The notes under the pieces: generated by a model
Told to the model about the DNA's origin: nothing
The model's database searches: none
The model's input: the letters and a program-made list of their open reading frames with translations, nothing else
Program-made: the position numbers and the translations under genes
Assembly (NCBI RefSeq): GCF_025698545.1
Contig: NC_068570.1
Span: forward strand, 1,984,001-2,048,000
Length of the DNA: 64,000 nt
Source: Gossypium raimondii
Taxonomy: Eukaryota > Streptophyta > Magnoliopsida > Malvales > Malvaceae
Direction of reading: 5' to 3'
In this document: positions 44,328 through 57,583 of the stretch, piece by piece
Numbering within the stretch: the stretch's first letter is position 1
Layout: each line of letters starts with the position of its first letter

Positions 44328-44707
44328 AGTTAATTGCACAAAACATCTCAAAACTATGATCCTTATTGTAAATTGGTTCACAGACTTCAAAACGTTCTAA
44401 TTAAATTTCTAAATTATCGATGTTATATCAATCACGTCTTTTCGTTATTAAAATTGTTAAATGACACATCAAATCTCATGTAGCTAACTTTAAAAAAAAC
44501 ATAAAGAAAAATTTTTCAGTCATCCATTTTAAACTAAGTCACATAAAATCTGAAGTGTCATTTATTAGTTAAATTAACAATTTTAGTAACAGAAAAACCT
44601 AATTGACATAACATTAATAATTTAAGGATGTTATTAAAATGATTTAAAGTTCAATGACTAATTTAAAACGGAAATCATAATTTAAAAATATTCGATACAA
44701 TTAAATC
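44328..44707. mobile_element. Foldback MITE with arms of about 105 bp
   Basis: Ends TTAATTGCAC... and ...GATACAATTAA are inverted. The arms pair through 'aaaacatctcaaaactatgat' and 'atcataatttaaaaatattcg', and through 'gatgttatatcaatcacg' and 'cctaattgacataacat'. Confidence 0.6.
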
Positions 44708-45057
44708 GAATACAAAAACATCAAAACACGTTTATAATAATATAACTAATTTTATATATAAAATAATAATTTAATAATTTTTGAACTAAATTAGTGTTGT
44801 ATTAATTATTAATTTGGATGGGGTTTATTGCGTAAGCCTAACGTCTCCGCCAACATTTCACAGTCATTTCCTCGAAGAAATAAAATATGCAAACGTGACG
44901 TAATAGTCGATCCAATTTTAATTTTTTATTATATTAAAAATTTGGAATTTAATTTTTTATTCTAATTTTTATAATATTATTAGTAAGTCAAACTAATGAA
45001 AGTAGAGTTTCTGTCGTAAAAATTAAGATGTTATTTGATAATATAATTAGTTTGATT

Positions 45058-45098
45058 GTTGATTGAGTCTTGGTTCGATTAACATGAATATTATTGTA
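45058..45098 (+). mobile_element. SINE fragment (5' end only)
   Basis: GTTGATTGAGTCTTGGTTCG and ATTAACATGAATATTATTGTAA match the 5' end of the SINE-like copies; the rest is missing. Confidence 0.45.
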
Positions 45099-45717
45099 AT
45101 TTATATGATACTTTTAACATAATAAAAGGATTAAAACCATAATTATACCCCGACCATCCTTAATCCGATTTCATGACCTTTATGCTCCTATGTTAATCCC
45201 CCCAAAACCCACTTCCACGTGTAAAACCTTATTCCAAAATTGCCCTCACCTACACACGTTGCTACTTCCTCACGCGAGTACAGTACTCTCTCTCTCTCTC
45301 CCCGTCAATTTTTTAAAAAATGGTGAGTTAATAAAGTTAATAAAAAATATATATGGTCTCCAATGGCAACGTCCTAAGCACAAAAATGCCTAGTACGACC
45401 GTTATACTCTCAAATCTCGCCTACACAACAGTCCCCCACTTTCACTTTCTCTCTCGCCGCCGGCAACGGTCGTTTTTTCTGGCTCTTTTATTTGTTTTCC
45501 TTTCGGAAAATTCATACTTCAAAGGTTTTAAAAAGGAAAAAAATCTATTAATCTCTGGAAAGTTGTTTTAATTAACTCTAATCTAATCTCTGATTTTTCC
45601 TTTTTAAAATTTTTTTGGAAGTGATTTTTTTGGGAGGTCTTTTAATAGATACGGTTAGGGTTTGGGTAGAATTAAAGAATCTGGGGGAGAATTGAATTTT
45701 TGCGAGTGCACGCAGAT

Positions 45718-48700
45718 ATGGTAACTGCAGTATCCGCTACGGTAATCTCTAAACGGAACGGAGGAGGACCAAGGCCACGGTCACAGCCACAGCCACAGCC
45801 ACAACCACGGCCACGGCAACGGCCTCCGTTATTACCCTCCGACCCCGATAATGCCATCGTTCCACGAAGTCTAAAATTCCGAGAAGTTACTTCCCGTTAT
45901 TTGTCCACGTCATCATCGTCTAATTCGTCCACGTCATCGTCTTCGTCTTCCGGAGCTTACACTAAACGGTGTCCGTCGCCGTCTGTTTCGAGGACTCCTA
46001 CTGTTACAACGCCGTCGGTTGTCAAGAGGTCACAATCAGTGGAACGGAGGCGGGAGGTGACGCCGCGGTCTTATAATTCTGCGGATTTGAGCGGTGATAA
46101 CAACAAGAAAAGCAACGGCGAAGTATCAGCTGCTCAGAAATTGCTTTTCACTTCGACGAGAAGCTTGTCCGTTTCGTTTCAGGGAGAGTCGTTTTCGTAT
46201 CAGTTTAGCAAAGCTAAACCATCTCCATCTCCATCTCCATCTCCAACCGCTACGAGAAAAGGAACGCCGGAGAGGCGGAAGCCGGCGGATACAACGACTC
46301 CGGTAAAAGGAACGGTTCAAACGGAGAATTCAAAGACGGAGCGGTGGCCAGCGAGGATAAGGCGACCGGACTCCACGACTAGAAGCGTGGATTGCACCGA
46401 CGAGAGGAAGAGATTAAACGGATCTGTTAACGGCAATGTAGTTAGGGCACTACGGGATTCCATGGTCGGTAATAGAGATGTAATGGCCGTTGGATCTGAG
46501 GCTCAATCTGATCACGCGGCTTCTGATACTGAAAGTGTTTCCTCTGCTAGTACTTCAGGTGCTCTAGAAAGTCCTTGTAACGGTAACGGAGACGTTAACC
46601 GTGGGCGACGGGGGATAATTGTCCCGGCTCGGTTCTGGCATGAGACAGCTACTCGTTCACGCCGCTCCGATTCGGACTCGCCGGTTTCTAGGAAAAATAC
46701 GGCACCGTCTAAGCTAATTGCCCCGGATAAGTTTAGAATTGATAGTCCTTCGTCATCCCCGAAAGGTGTAATGAACAGCAGAGGACAGCTATCGCCAATT
46801 CGTGGTCCTGTTCGGCCTGCATCACCGAGTAAGCTTGCGGCGTCCTTGACTTCGTCTCCTATGAGGGGAATGAGTCCCTCTAGAGTGAGGAATGGGTTGT
46901 GTGGTAGTTTGACAAATACGCCGTCGATTTTGAGCTTTTCTGGTGATGTTATTAAGATGGGTAAGATTGGGGAGAACAAGGTTTCGAATGCTCATTTGCT
47001 GAGGCTACTTTATAATCGGTTGTTGCAGTGGCGATTTGTTAATGCTAGAGCAGATGCTGTTTTGTCTTCCCAGAGGTCTAAAGCAGAGGTATGGCTCTAT
47101 AGTTGCTTGATTTATGCTACCATGCTTCAATTTTGCATGCTTTACTATACCACTCTTTGGAAATGGTTGCATGCCTTTACTGGTAAAGGATTATAACTAG
47201 GATTTGTGTTATGGGAGGTTCAGCAAAACGCCATAGATCTGTTTGAACAAACGCATTTGAACGTCTGGTGCTAGAAGACATGCCTTTTTGTTAGGTGACA
47301 GGTGAAAAAATTGTCAAATTTGTATGTGAATTTTGTTATGGGAGTCTCTACAAAGTGCCTTAGATCTTTCCTCGGGCAATGTAAGGTTTTAGTGCCTAGA
47401 GTGCCTTTCTCTTTGGCAATATTGCAAGTTCTTTATAATGGATTTTGTTATGTTAAATTTCTATGAACATAGTCTGGCTAATAAATTTTGCACCGACATG
47501 TTAGAATTTCAGAATTCAGAACTTTTCATCAAAAACTCATGAAAGGTAACAAACAAATTGTGGCTAAATTATATTGTATGGTGCAAACACAGGCAGTTAT
47601 ATTCTTGGTAGAACTGGAATTCTCTAGGTCACTTCTGCTTGAGAGAGCTTGACATTCTTGTTTGTAGGTTATTCGGTTTTGGATCTTGATTGATTATAAT
47701 TGCTTTAAATGGCACAGAAGCTGTTCTGTTATTGTATGCAGGAAGCTTTTAATAGCTGTTTTGTGGCTTAAAATGTGACTGATCATATTGAGGGGAGAGA
47801 AGCTGAAGCAGTGGTGAAGTGCTGGATGATTACATGTTTGGGTTTCACCATTTTGAATTCTCCTGTAAACAAAATTTTCATCCCCTTCATCGAACAGCTT
47901 TTCCATCCGAAATGCTTATTTTGGCTATGTATAAGGTATCATAATGCTGCCTTTGATAAGTGGATGAAGATCTAGAATTAAAGGGGGAACTTGATGATTG
48001 GATGGGATGAAAAGAGACTACCTGCCTGCTTTGCATACGATTTTCCTTTTGCTCTGAATGCACAAGCCATGTGAGAGACATTGGTTTCGTTAGATTTTGA
48101 TTTCTAATTAAGATTGAAAGCCAAAAAAGCTAAATTTCTAAGAGGAAGACATAGGCTTAGGAATGAGTCAAAGAGGGTAGTCACCAGTTGGTAACAATTT
48201 GATCAATTGGAGGCAACCAGAGTTTCTGATTATATGTGCCTTAGAACCAGCTGTAGTTGATGACATATTGCTGCCCAAGAAAGGAGAAACAGAGGAAATA
48301 AGAGTTGCATTGTGATTTTTCATATTTTAATGGTTGATGTGATTGAAATTTATTTTTATCTTTTTGCAATGTTTGTTAGCGTACAGCACTGCATTTTAAC
48401 CGTCCTTTTGATTCTCAAGTTTCATATGGTTTGTCTGTAATTATCTTCATTCTAGTTATCATATGACAAAAATCATTATCATGCTTTTGTAACAGAAAAG
48501 CCTCTATAATGCATTGACAACTACCTCAAAACTGCGAGAATCTGTTAGAGCCAAAAGAACTGAGTTACAGGTGCTGAGGCAAAACTTGAAGCTGATTTCC
48601 ATCCTCAAGGGGCAAGTAAGAACCATCACTCTATTGTGCATTTATTTCTTGTTGACTTGATGTTTTTTTGGATTGTTTTATGATTTCTCGTTGCTTTGCT

Positions 48701-50476
48701 GATCTTAACTCGATTATCACTGGTTTTTCATTGTCTACCCCGTCCATTACATTTTAACATGTAGATCTCTCTTTTGCTCTCCCCTCCCCCCTCTTCAATT
48801 GTGCTTCAAATTGGAACATGAATGTCTAACCTCATATACATTGCTAACTTATTGCTTATCTCATGAAACCCGAAATTTATGTTCTTTTGAGTTTCCAAAC
48901 TCTGATTTGGATTGCAAGTTTCAGTTTCATGAGATCAAATGCTTTTTCATCTATTGACTAATATGGTATTATATTATTTCCTTTGATGAGTGCAGATGAT
49001 ATTTTTGGACGAATGGGCTCTCCTGGACCATGATTATTTCAGTTCACTATCTGGGGCTACTGAAGCTCTGAAGGCTAGCACGTTCCGCCTTCCGGTTGTT
49101 TCTGGGGCGAGGGTAAGTTCCGTCTTCTGACTTTCTTCAATTTCATTGGCTCATTTGAGCTGTAGCATATCAGGTTCCAATGCATTGGCTTGTGTGGCTC
49201 CTAAAAGAAATACCTTTCTTGTCTCTTCATTTGTTTAGGCTGATGTCCAGAAATTGAAGGATGCTATTTGTTCAGCAGTTGATGTAATGCAGGCTATGGC
49301 ATCCTCAATATGCTCTTTGTTATCAAAGGTATTCCTTTCTTTTTCTTTTTGCTCATCCCCTACCCTCCACCCTCCCTCCATTTTCTATTTCATTCGCAAG
49401 CTTTGAATTTTCCTTTGCCCCTATTCTGTGTGCAAACCTTTTATTTTCCTAAGTACTAGATTTAGATAAGCTGCAACCTGAAAAAATTACTTCTGTCTGA
49501 CATTTTTTTTCTTGGAAAAAGATACGAAGGTTGAGTACTCTTTTATTAACTAATTATTTTTCTTCATTGGGTGTTATGCTAAGTATAGAGATTTCTTACT
49601 GTTAAGGATAAACATCTTTTAAAAACTCTCTATGATAGAAAGAAGAATGAATGAATGATGATCTTGTGACTCTCCTTCTGTACAAATCTGTTTATGTCTT
49701 GTGGCCCTAGTTTGGCTCCTAATCTTGTTGAATTATGAGTTTATACTATGGTTGCCCGGCATATTTGGCTGATTAATGACCCAGTGAAATGAAAATGATC
49801 ATCCATACTACAGGAAGTCATCCGGTTATCAGTCTATCCTGCTAGTTGTTTCCTCGTTTTCATAATTTTGATATATCCTTCATCAACATATTATAACACT
49901 TGTTTCTACCCTATATAGAATATTTTCCTACTTACCTTGACTATACCACTTGTCAAAGTTTGGCCTTTGGTATAAGCTTAAATCTTAGAGCTTGTTCTCT
50001 TACACGTGGACTTTTGAGTCAAGTGGATTGGTGATGGCTGCTGTAAAATTCTTTATGATCCTCGAAGAGTGAAGTTTTGCAATTGTTTCGATTCTATGTT
50101 AAGTTTTATTGGTTTTCTGTGTACTTATTCAAACCTGTATTGGAAGTGACAATATTGATTTTAGTAGCAATATCGATTTGGCTCTATTCTTTTATACTCC
50201 TCCTAATTCGTCTCTTATTTTTGGTTGTTAGGTTGCAAAACTCAACTCTTTGCTGGCTGAACTTGGAAATTTAACTGCAAACGAGTTTGCTTTACTTAAC
50301 CAGTGCAAAGATCTTCTGTTGGCAATTGCTGCTATGCAGGTAAGTATAGTCTTTGTCCGGTTTTATTACAGCATATAACTCGTTTTTATGCTAATTTTGC
50401 TAATAACCAGGTGAAAGAATGTAGCCTGAAAACACACGTCTTACAACTAAATCACGTACCTTCCGGCTTGACTTGA
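45718..50476 (+). CDS. QWRF motif-containing protein (microtubule-associated, DUF566)
   Basis: Six exons, all phase 0: 45718-47088, 48496-48615, 48996-49112, 49239-49328, 50232-50339 and 50411-50476, encoding 623 residues. The start is the ATG at 45718 (MVTAVSATVISKRN); upstream in-frame codons have no ATG. The first exon is basic, Ser/Pro-rich and disordered, with a Gln-Pro repeat (residues 20-32, from a CCACAG repeat) and an SPSPSPSP run; these are the usual microtubule-binding type. Near the exon's end is the motif NRLLQWRFVNARADA. Exons 2-6 encode the helical C-terminal half (LYNALTTTSKLRESVRAKRT, FLDEWALLDHDYFSSLSGA, KLNSLLAELGNLTANEFALL). The family includes SNOWY COTYLEDON 3/QWRF1, QWRF2 and the augmin-linked EDE1/AUG8; length and lack of a C-terminal SKL fit QWRF2-like better than SCO3. 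The role is inferred: microtubule organisation in growth and fertility. Intron 1 is 1.4 kb. Everything looks intact. Confidence 0.93.
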
Positions 50477-51099
50477 CAACAAAATTGTAAAGCTCATGTG
50501 ATTTCACTCCTCCCTAATACTAACCCGACATCAACCTCTCCCCCATCTCCATTTCATCAGCAGGAAAAAAAAAGGTAACAATAATAACTTTCCAATTCAA
50601 CGGATTGAGTTTTATATGCATGAGAGTGATGATTTGGTCTTTGTTTGATACATGAAAAATTCATGGTTATGTGTAATTTAGTGGCGTAGGTTAAGGAAAA
50701 ATGTGTTCTGATTGTGAAGTTAGATAGTTTTACAGGTATTTCTTTTCTTTTCTTTTTTTATATATAGGGAAAAGGAAAAGCATATAAATATGTATAAAAT
50801 GATGGCTTTCCAACTTTAGTCAATGGGGGGGTTCCTTAGGTTCTAAGCTTTTGGTTTTTGTTTGTTTGTTTGTGTTCATATAATGAGTGACTGTGTAATC
50901 TTGTGTATTTTGATTAGAATGAAAATTACATGTAACTGTGTAACGGACCCCAACTTCCCTTCTAATGCTTTGCTTTGGTACAATATGTGTATATATACAT
51001 TTAAGCATATGTATATAAAGTTGGGTTTAGGGTTAGTATAAAAAAAGTAATGGTTAGTATTTTACATTACCAGTACAAGCAGGTTTCAAATCACTTTTT
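50477..51099. other. 3' flank of the QWRF gene
   Basis: It probably includes the 3' UTR. No other gene was recognised. Confidence 0.45.
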
Positions 51100-51480
51100 A
51101 AGTTTTGAATTTAGCAACTACTCAGAACTATTTTTTTCAAGTTAGTCCCTGAACTTGACAATTGTTTTTATATTGGCCCTAAATTCTTTTTGTCTAAGTT
51201 AGTCCCTAAGCTTGGTAATTATTTCAACTTGGGGCTTGATTTTTTTTGGTCTAATTTAGTTCCTGATATTTCTCTGGAAACCTTAAAGTTCATGCCTTAA
51301 CTTGGAAATAATTGCTAAGTTTAGGTCTCAATATTGGGACAATTTTGAAGTTCAGGGGCTAACTTGAAAAAAAAACAGTTTAAGCTTTAACGTGGGAACA
51401 ATTACTTAATTCAGGCTTCAATATGGAAACCATTACCAAATTTATGGATTAATTAAAAAAAAGTTCCAAATAATGTCAAA
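51100..51480. mobile_element. Foldback repeat with 'AGTCCCTGAACTTGAC' units
   Basis: The left half repeats 'aagttagtccctgaacttgacaatt' and 'aagttagtccctaagcttgg'. The right half carries the inverse ('gaagttcaggggctaacttg'). It is a typical decayed plant MITE-like unit. Confidence 0.5.
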
Positions 51481-52030
51481 ATAATTTATATTTTGTCTCT
51501 GATAATTTTAAATTCTACAATCAAGTTTGAAATAGTGACATATACTCTTAAAATGTAGCAATAAAAAACGTTATTAGTTTGTACATTGAGGGAGGAATTT
51601 TGTAACTCCATAATCAAAAGAACTTTTCAGGTAAATATTTGGTACTTTGATAATGTATTTTATTGTAGTCTTAAAAATTTTATTATAGAATGAAATTGTA
51701 AAATCTACATAAGAAAATAGAGTATAAAATAAGGAGAAGTTGATGATATTTGATTAGTTAAGCAATGAAAAAGAAAACCATGATTTGACTTCTAGATTCC
51801 AAACATTGAGAAGACACCAAAAAAGATCCCTTTTATTTTTCTTCCTTCAATTTTCAAGCGCAATACTAAATGAATAATGTTCACAATTTTAATTTATTTC
51901 AGATGCTTTGAAACTATACCATCAAATTTACATCAACATTTTGACTATGAATAATGTTGCTTCTCACCACCACCAATAAAAAAAATTTATTCTTCGTACA
52001 ACGAAGAGGTTACAAAATATGTTAAAAAAC
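51481..52030. other. Intergenic DNA, nothing recognised
   Basis: AT-rich, no gene or repeat supported. Confidence 0.4.
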
Positions 52031-52850
52031 TATATTACATTTTGTCCTATTTATTCGAACAAGGGTAAATTAATTTTTGTACATTAAATTAAAGAGTTAA
52101 TAGTAGAGCTGTCTATGGGCCGGGCTGGGCTCAAATTTTTAGCCTGCTTCCTAGGCCTAGGCCTGGCCTGAAATATGGGCCTGAGATTTTGTCCAGACCC
52201 AGCCTGGGGAAAAAAATGGAACCCGAGTCCGGCCTGGCCCGGCCCGTTTTTAATTAAAATTAAAATTATATTTTTATTAAAATTAAAACTAATTGTTATT
52301 AAAATTAATTGTTATTAAAATTGTATCAGATTATATTTTTTTTGTACTAGTCAACATTTTGTAAAATTTAACATTTTGTTAGTAAAGTTATTAATTGTTA
52401 ATTGTATTAATTGTTACTAAAATTATCAAATTATTAATTATTAATTGTTACTAACATTTTGTTAATCAAATTATTAATTATTAATTGTTAATTGTATTAA
52501 TTGTTGTAACAAAATCTAACATTTTGTAACTTAAAATAAAACTAAAACTAGTATATTTTAAAAATAAAAAATATATATTTAATATATATTCGGGCCAGGC
52601 CGGGCCAAAAATTTTTTGCCCGAGGCCTGACCCGTTTTCTAAATGGGCATCATTTTTTGCCCAAGCCCATATTTCGAGCCTATATTTTTACCCAAACCCT
52701 CCCATATTTCGGGCGGGCTGTCGAGCCGGGCTGGGCCACCCGGCCCATGGACACCTCTAGTTAACAAGGACTAATTTATTTATTTTTTGAATTGAAGGGG
52801 TAAAATGCAATCCAATTCCTGGTGTAAAAGCTTTCATAATATTTTTTTAC
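52031..52850. mobile_element. MITE of the AAAGTACCATGGAGG family, copy 4, split by a hAT-like insertion
   Basis: The left part (52031-52103: 'attacattttgtcctattt', 'gggtaaattaatttttgtac') and the right part (52760-52850: 'ggactaatttatttattttttgaattgaaggggtaaaatgcaatcc') together make one degraded MITE. The insertion at 52104-52759 separates them. Confidence 0.65.
52104..52759. mobile_element. hAT-like GC-rich MITE nested in another MITE
   Basis: It is 656 bp long. The ends TAGAGCTGTCTATGGGCCGG and (reverse complement) TAGAGGTGTCCATGGGCCGG are inverted. The flanks GTTAATAG (52096-52103) and GTTAACAA (52760-52767) match at 6 of 8 positions, fitting a decayed 8-bp hAT duplication. The AT-rich core is longer than in the 38831 copy. 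Confidence 0.75.
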
Positions 52851-54339
52851 CTGCAAAATATCAATGATCGCAATTTAAGTTTCACCTCTAATCAAAGAGC
52901 CCATAGGCACAACCTTAGAGGAAAAAATTCGAAGGTTGGTATCCTATCAACAAATATGAAGATGGGAGAATGCATGACAAATGGGATGAAGAAGAGGATG
53001 ATGACGGGAGTGGGGAAAGGATGAGCGGTATCGATTAGGTAGTTGATGGGAAAAGTTCTTTTTTTTTTTTTCCCTCTAGCAACAAAAGGGAGGGACAAAA
53101 GAAAAGATGAAAACCCTATTTTGCTTACAATTAGCCAAATTCACAAGAACCAAGCTCTAGTAAATGAAAAAAGTGAACTTCTTTCACCTTTGTTATTGCT
53201 TCACTCTTGTTCTTCTCGCACCTTTTGTGCATTTTTCCATCCCTAGTGTTTCTCCTTATCTTTTTTTAAATAAATAAATAAATAAATAATCTTAAGTTTT
53301 CACGTAACAAGTTGAAGGTGTAAGACATTGATCATGAGCTTGCTAGGCATGGACTCCAAATCAAATGTCCCCATTGATGGTGATATATTAGGCAAGTCTC
53401 ATTATATAATAAATCCTATGCACGATATATTTTTACTAAAAAAATAATTCATGTCACCGTCAATGTACTAGACAAAATCCAATGATTAAAATCGATTCAA
53501 GTCATTGCTTTTAAGTATAACCTCTAACTTTCATGATCATTAATACATATGTATTGAAATCTACCAACAACCGAAGCTTGTCTAAGCCCTATATTTGATG
53601 CTTAAAAAAAAAACCCCCAACTTTTTTTCTCTTCTTTTTTTACTATCGGAATCGATTCTCATGAGTACTTCATCTTTCTTTATTTCACTTTTCTTTTTCC
53701 CTTAATTTATGTCTGAATTGTGGACAACGAGAGACATGCTTTACAGACTTTGGTGATGTAATTTGAATAATGCCAAAATAACGAATAAAGTACTCTAATA
53801 TTCAATCCTATTCAATCCAATCCAAATTCTGAAATGTGAGTGAATGAAGTTCAACAAAGATGGTGAGTGGGATCCACAGCATATGCAAATAGACGCGGCG
53901 AAGCGATGGAATCGAACAAATAAGCTTTTTTGCTTTTTCCTCTCAATCAACCCCTTTCTCTTCTAACAATTTAAATAATAATGAAAGGTCAAATTTTAAT
54001 TTTGATCCTTCTGTTTTACTTATATTTATGATTTAATCTCTATACTTTAGAACGATTTAATCTTTCCGTTTCCATACGATTATTAGCTAATCTAATTTGT
54101 TAACACCATTAATTACTCTCGTCAAAATATTGATGTGGTTTTTCTTTTATTGAACTTTCGGTTCTCTTTGTTTTAGATGAGATATCAGTGTAACAATTTT
54201 AAGTCAATATTTTAATGGGAATAGTTAACAATTTTATTTTCAGACTAACTAATAACATATTGTAAAAATTAGATTATGGCACATCTATGATATGAGTGAA
54301 AATTTTATGCAGCAAGTTTATAAAAAAAAAATACAAAGG
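52851..54339. other. Intergenic DNA, nothing recognised
   Basis: It contains a (TAAA)n run near 53267-53290. Open frames at 52892-53098 and 53043-53246 overlap on opposite strands and have no homology. 54000-54180 has MITE-like phrases ('aattttgatccttctgtt'). Confidence 0.4.
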
Positions 54340-54590
54340 GCGCAAGTAGGGCTGCAAGGGCCCTGGCCCCCCAAAATTAAAAAAAATTGTAATTCTAATC
54401 CCTCTACAAATTATCAAATTATAAATTAATATAGGAGAAAATTATGCTTTGCCCTCTCTCAAAATGAAAAATATCCTATTTAGTCCCTTAAAAAAGGATA
54501 AAATAATAAAATAATACATGATAAAATTTATAATTCAATTTTGGCCCCAAAAAAGGTTTTTTTTAGATTCGCCCCTGACAATTAGTATAG
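54340..54590. repeat. Dispersed repeat with GGCCCC-containing ends
   Basis: 'gggctgcaagggccctggcccccc' at the left and 'ttttggccccaaaaaaggtt...gattcgcccctgac' at the right flank 'ttatgctttgccctctctc'. A related fragment lies at 42885-43095. It looks like a non-autonomous DNA element with decayed ends. Confidence 0.45.
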
Positions 54591-56065
54591 TTGATATAAT
54601 AAAAACTACGATACTTTAGGTTCAAATCTCATCATGTGTATATATTTTTCTCAGATTTTATATGAAAACATAAAAAGATAAAAATGCCCTCAAAATAATA
54701 TTTGTTGCTTTGTAAAGGTAATAAGTTTTAAATAACTTCACAACTAAGTTAAACCCGGTGGATGAGTGACGCCAACTCAGTCAAACTCTTAAAGAATAGT
54801 ACAAATAAAAAGATTAAATAATGTCAAATTAAAATATATAAATTAAATTCTAAATGTGGGCATAGTAAAAGGAGCAAAACTATAATTTGACCTAATAACA
54901 AATGAGCAAAAAAGAAGAATTTATGGGTGATGCCGTCGAACCCACCATTTTTTTTGAGTGAAGCTGACGTGTACCACACCATTTTTTTTTCCTTTTTATT
55001 TAATAATTCTTAATTTTTGGACTAACCCCAACACATTTTTAAAAAAAATTAATTAATTGTCTTTTTTAATTTGATTACACTTTCTAAAGTTGCATGTAAT
55101 ATGACATATGAGAACACTCATTGCATATAGACAGTTTCAATACTCAAATCAGCTGACTTCATCCTCATGTGCTCCATTTTAGTTAAATGATTAAATATTT
55201 CATTATATTAAAAAAAGACCCCTAAGTTATATTGCTTTGTTAGATAAGTCCTTATGCATGCATACGTTTATTACAATTAATTTAACTCTTATTATTAATG
55301 ATTTGTGTTGAGGGTTTAAGTATAAATCAAAATTTAAAAGAGTGTTTTTTAGTGTTGATACAAGGTATCATAAAATGATCGGAATACGAGTATCGGGAGA
55401 AGAGGAGAAAGGTGAGAGTATTAGAGAAAAGAGTGTTTACAAGGATTATGTCTGGGAATGAATATGTGTGACATGTCAAGTGTGCGATCCTCTTTTGATT
55501 CAAGCTCGCAAGATGTTGACTAATAGGGTCATGAATTTAATTTTATAAAGTGGGTTCGTGAAATATAAGTACAAACACGAAATTCAATAATCAACTTAAC
55601 AAATTAACTCGTTCACGCATAATTTTAATTAAGTGAAATCCGGACTGACACCTCAATGTTACCAAAACCTTTTTAAGAAAAATAATTGAAATTTGAAACT
55701 TATCATTTTGGGGGGCAATCATTTCAAGGATTATGTATTGAAGATGGGTGTAATTAAGAAGTTATAGTAATGAGAGAGTGCAGCAAACCAAAGATAAAAA
55801 GGCTAATGAATGCTTATATTAGATAAATTGCTGATTAATCTATTTTGCTAAATTTGAAATATTACTACTAATTACAATTAATGATGAAACTTATCATTCA
55901 TTACTTAATTAACATTAATCATTCTCATCAAAATCAAACCCTTTCTCTTTTCCATTTCCTTCATCTATTTAATGTCTTTGCATATATTCTTTCAGTATTG
56001 TTGTTTTCATTCTCTTCTTCCTCCAAACACATCATTTTTATTTATTTATTCTCATCTTAATCGCT
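54591..56065. other. Intergenic DNA, nothing recognised
   Basis: No gene could be supported; it is mostly AT-rich. Confidence 0.4.
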
Positions 56066-56300
56066 CTCAATTCGAGTTCAAGCTTGAATTACTCAAACTA
56101 TTGAATGATCTTAATACTCGACTCGAGTAATTTGTATAACTCAATTCAGAATATATAATTTGTATAAATAAGTTTAATCAAGTTAAATTTTAATAATTCA
56201 ATTTTATTTTGAAATATTATAACATTAAGCTAAGTTTCAAACAACGAGTTTTGAATTGAATTTGAACTCGGCTCGATTATAAAGCAAACAATTTTATAAT
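56066..56300. repeat. GAGCTCGAGC-type dispersed repeat, copy 3
   Basis: Left 'attcgagttcaagcttgaa' and 'ctcgactcgagtaa' and right 'ttgaactcggctcgatta' resemble copies 1 and 2 but are more AT-rich. A (TA)n run follows at 56378-56401. Confidence 0.4.
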
Positions 56301-56448
56301 TAAAATAGAAAGAAAAAAAGGGTTTATGCTAATAATATTATTTTCTTCATTATTAAGTATGGACGACATGGGCAGTTTATATATATATATATATATATAT
56401 TAAAAAAGAGATAAATTTTTTTATATATAAAAAAAGTAATTATTTTTC

Positions 56449-57583
56449 TTAAACAAAGAGATTCAAAATTTTTGTGTCTTGGGTTTCTTCATTTCCATTG
56501 CTTCCAAGAGTGGTAATCTCCGATTCTTCTGAATAAAACGACACCGTTTTATTTCTCATTTCTCCGCCCAACTTAGCCGTCACAGACAAGCTAAGATCCG
56601 ACGGCGCCGTCAAAACCGATTGATTCCCCGTCATCATCATCGACGTCGTTAACGGCTTCGATTCAAAGTTGCACGAGTTAACACAGAAACGATCAGATGA
56701 CTCGTCACAACTCGGTGTCCAGGATCCAGCCGAAATTGGTCGTAAAGCTCCGCCCTGAAGAACCGTTTCCAACGCCGCTTGACAGATATGCCAGTTACCA
56801 CTCGATAACAACCCCACCGCTCCGTTCACCGGGTTCACAGTTCGACCACATGCCTCAAACAATAAAGACTGAAACAAAGCTATAACCCCCAAAAAAAAAA
56901 AACTAAAATAAATACACGTAAAATTATATAAAAAGGTCAAACTATGTTATGGTGAATCTAGTATACTCAAATTATAATTTAATCAATGTACTTTAATTTT
57001 AATATAATTTCATCCTCTACCTTTATAATCATCAGTTTATTCAAATAAAATTATTAATTATTTCAATTAAAATACCAACCTGAATTTTTATTTAAAAAAG
57101 TATTATTTTAATAAAAAATTATGTAAATAATTTATATGAAATCAGGGCAAATCTAATCCACCACTTGGATAAAGTGGATTTATTGTAATTTTAAACTTTC
57201 ATATTGTTTTGTAATACATTTTAATCCTTTTTAGCATGAAATTTTTAAGTTTAACCCTCAAAAATTTATATTCTTACCAAAATTTCCTCACTTCGCCCTT
57301 GTATGGACTAAATCAAATTTAAATACAATAAGGTGACCAAAAATACAATTTAACCAAATGTGTAATCAACGTAAACATGAAGGGACATAACATACTTACC
57401 GGGACGTTGAGATTCAGGGACGGAGGAGATAAGCGAAAGGAGATCACTCCGGCCAAAAAACTTAGCGAGAAACAAGGTAGCGTTGCCTTGAGCTTCAGCC
57501 GATTCAATCCACCGTAAACTAGATCGTAACACACATGTCTCGCTGCATCCTTTTCGTAAAACTCGGCAGCCATTGCAGCTCAT
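56449..57583 (-). CDS. LOB-domain transcription factor, class II (LBD40/41/42-like)
   Basis: Exon 1 is 57583-57400 and exon 2 is 56879-56449, joined in phase 1 (ESQRP-A-LFQSLL), giving 204 residues. The start is the ATG at 57583 ([13 protein letters not shown]); the frame upstream has no ATG. The LOB zinc-finger-like block C-x2-C-x6-C-x3-C is complete (Cys3, 6, 13, 17). [21 protein letters not shown] and the class II block [24 protein letters not shown] follow, with no Leu-zipper-like coiled coil, which defines class II. The C-terminus is Ser/Thr-rich and ends TKILNLFV. Class II LBDs act in the nucleus on nitrogen, anthocyanin or stress responses; the exact orthologue is uncertain. The single intron, at the conserved class position, contains a repeat (57144-57306). 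Confidence 0.92.
57144..57306. repeat. MITE-like repeat in the LBD intron
   Basis: It begins CAGGGCAAATCTAATCC and ends CTTCGCCCTTG, inverted GGGC-type ends around an AT-rich middle. It makes up about a third of the 520-bp intron. Confidence 0.4.

Noticed and set aside
45672-46979. Minus-strand open frames opposite the first QWRF exon
   Set aside because: They are shadows of a strongly supported plus-strand gene.
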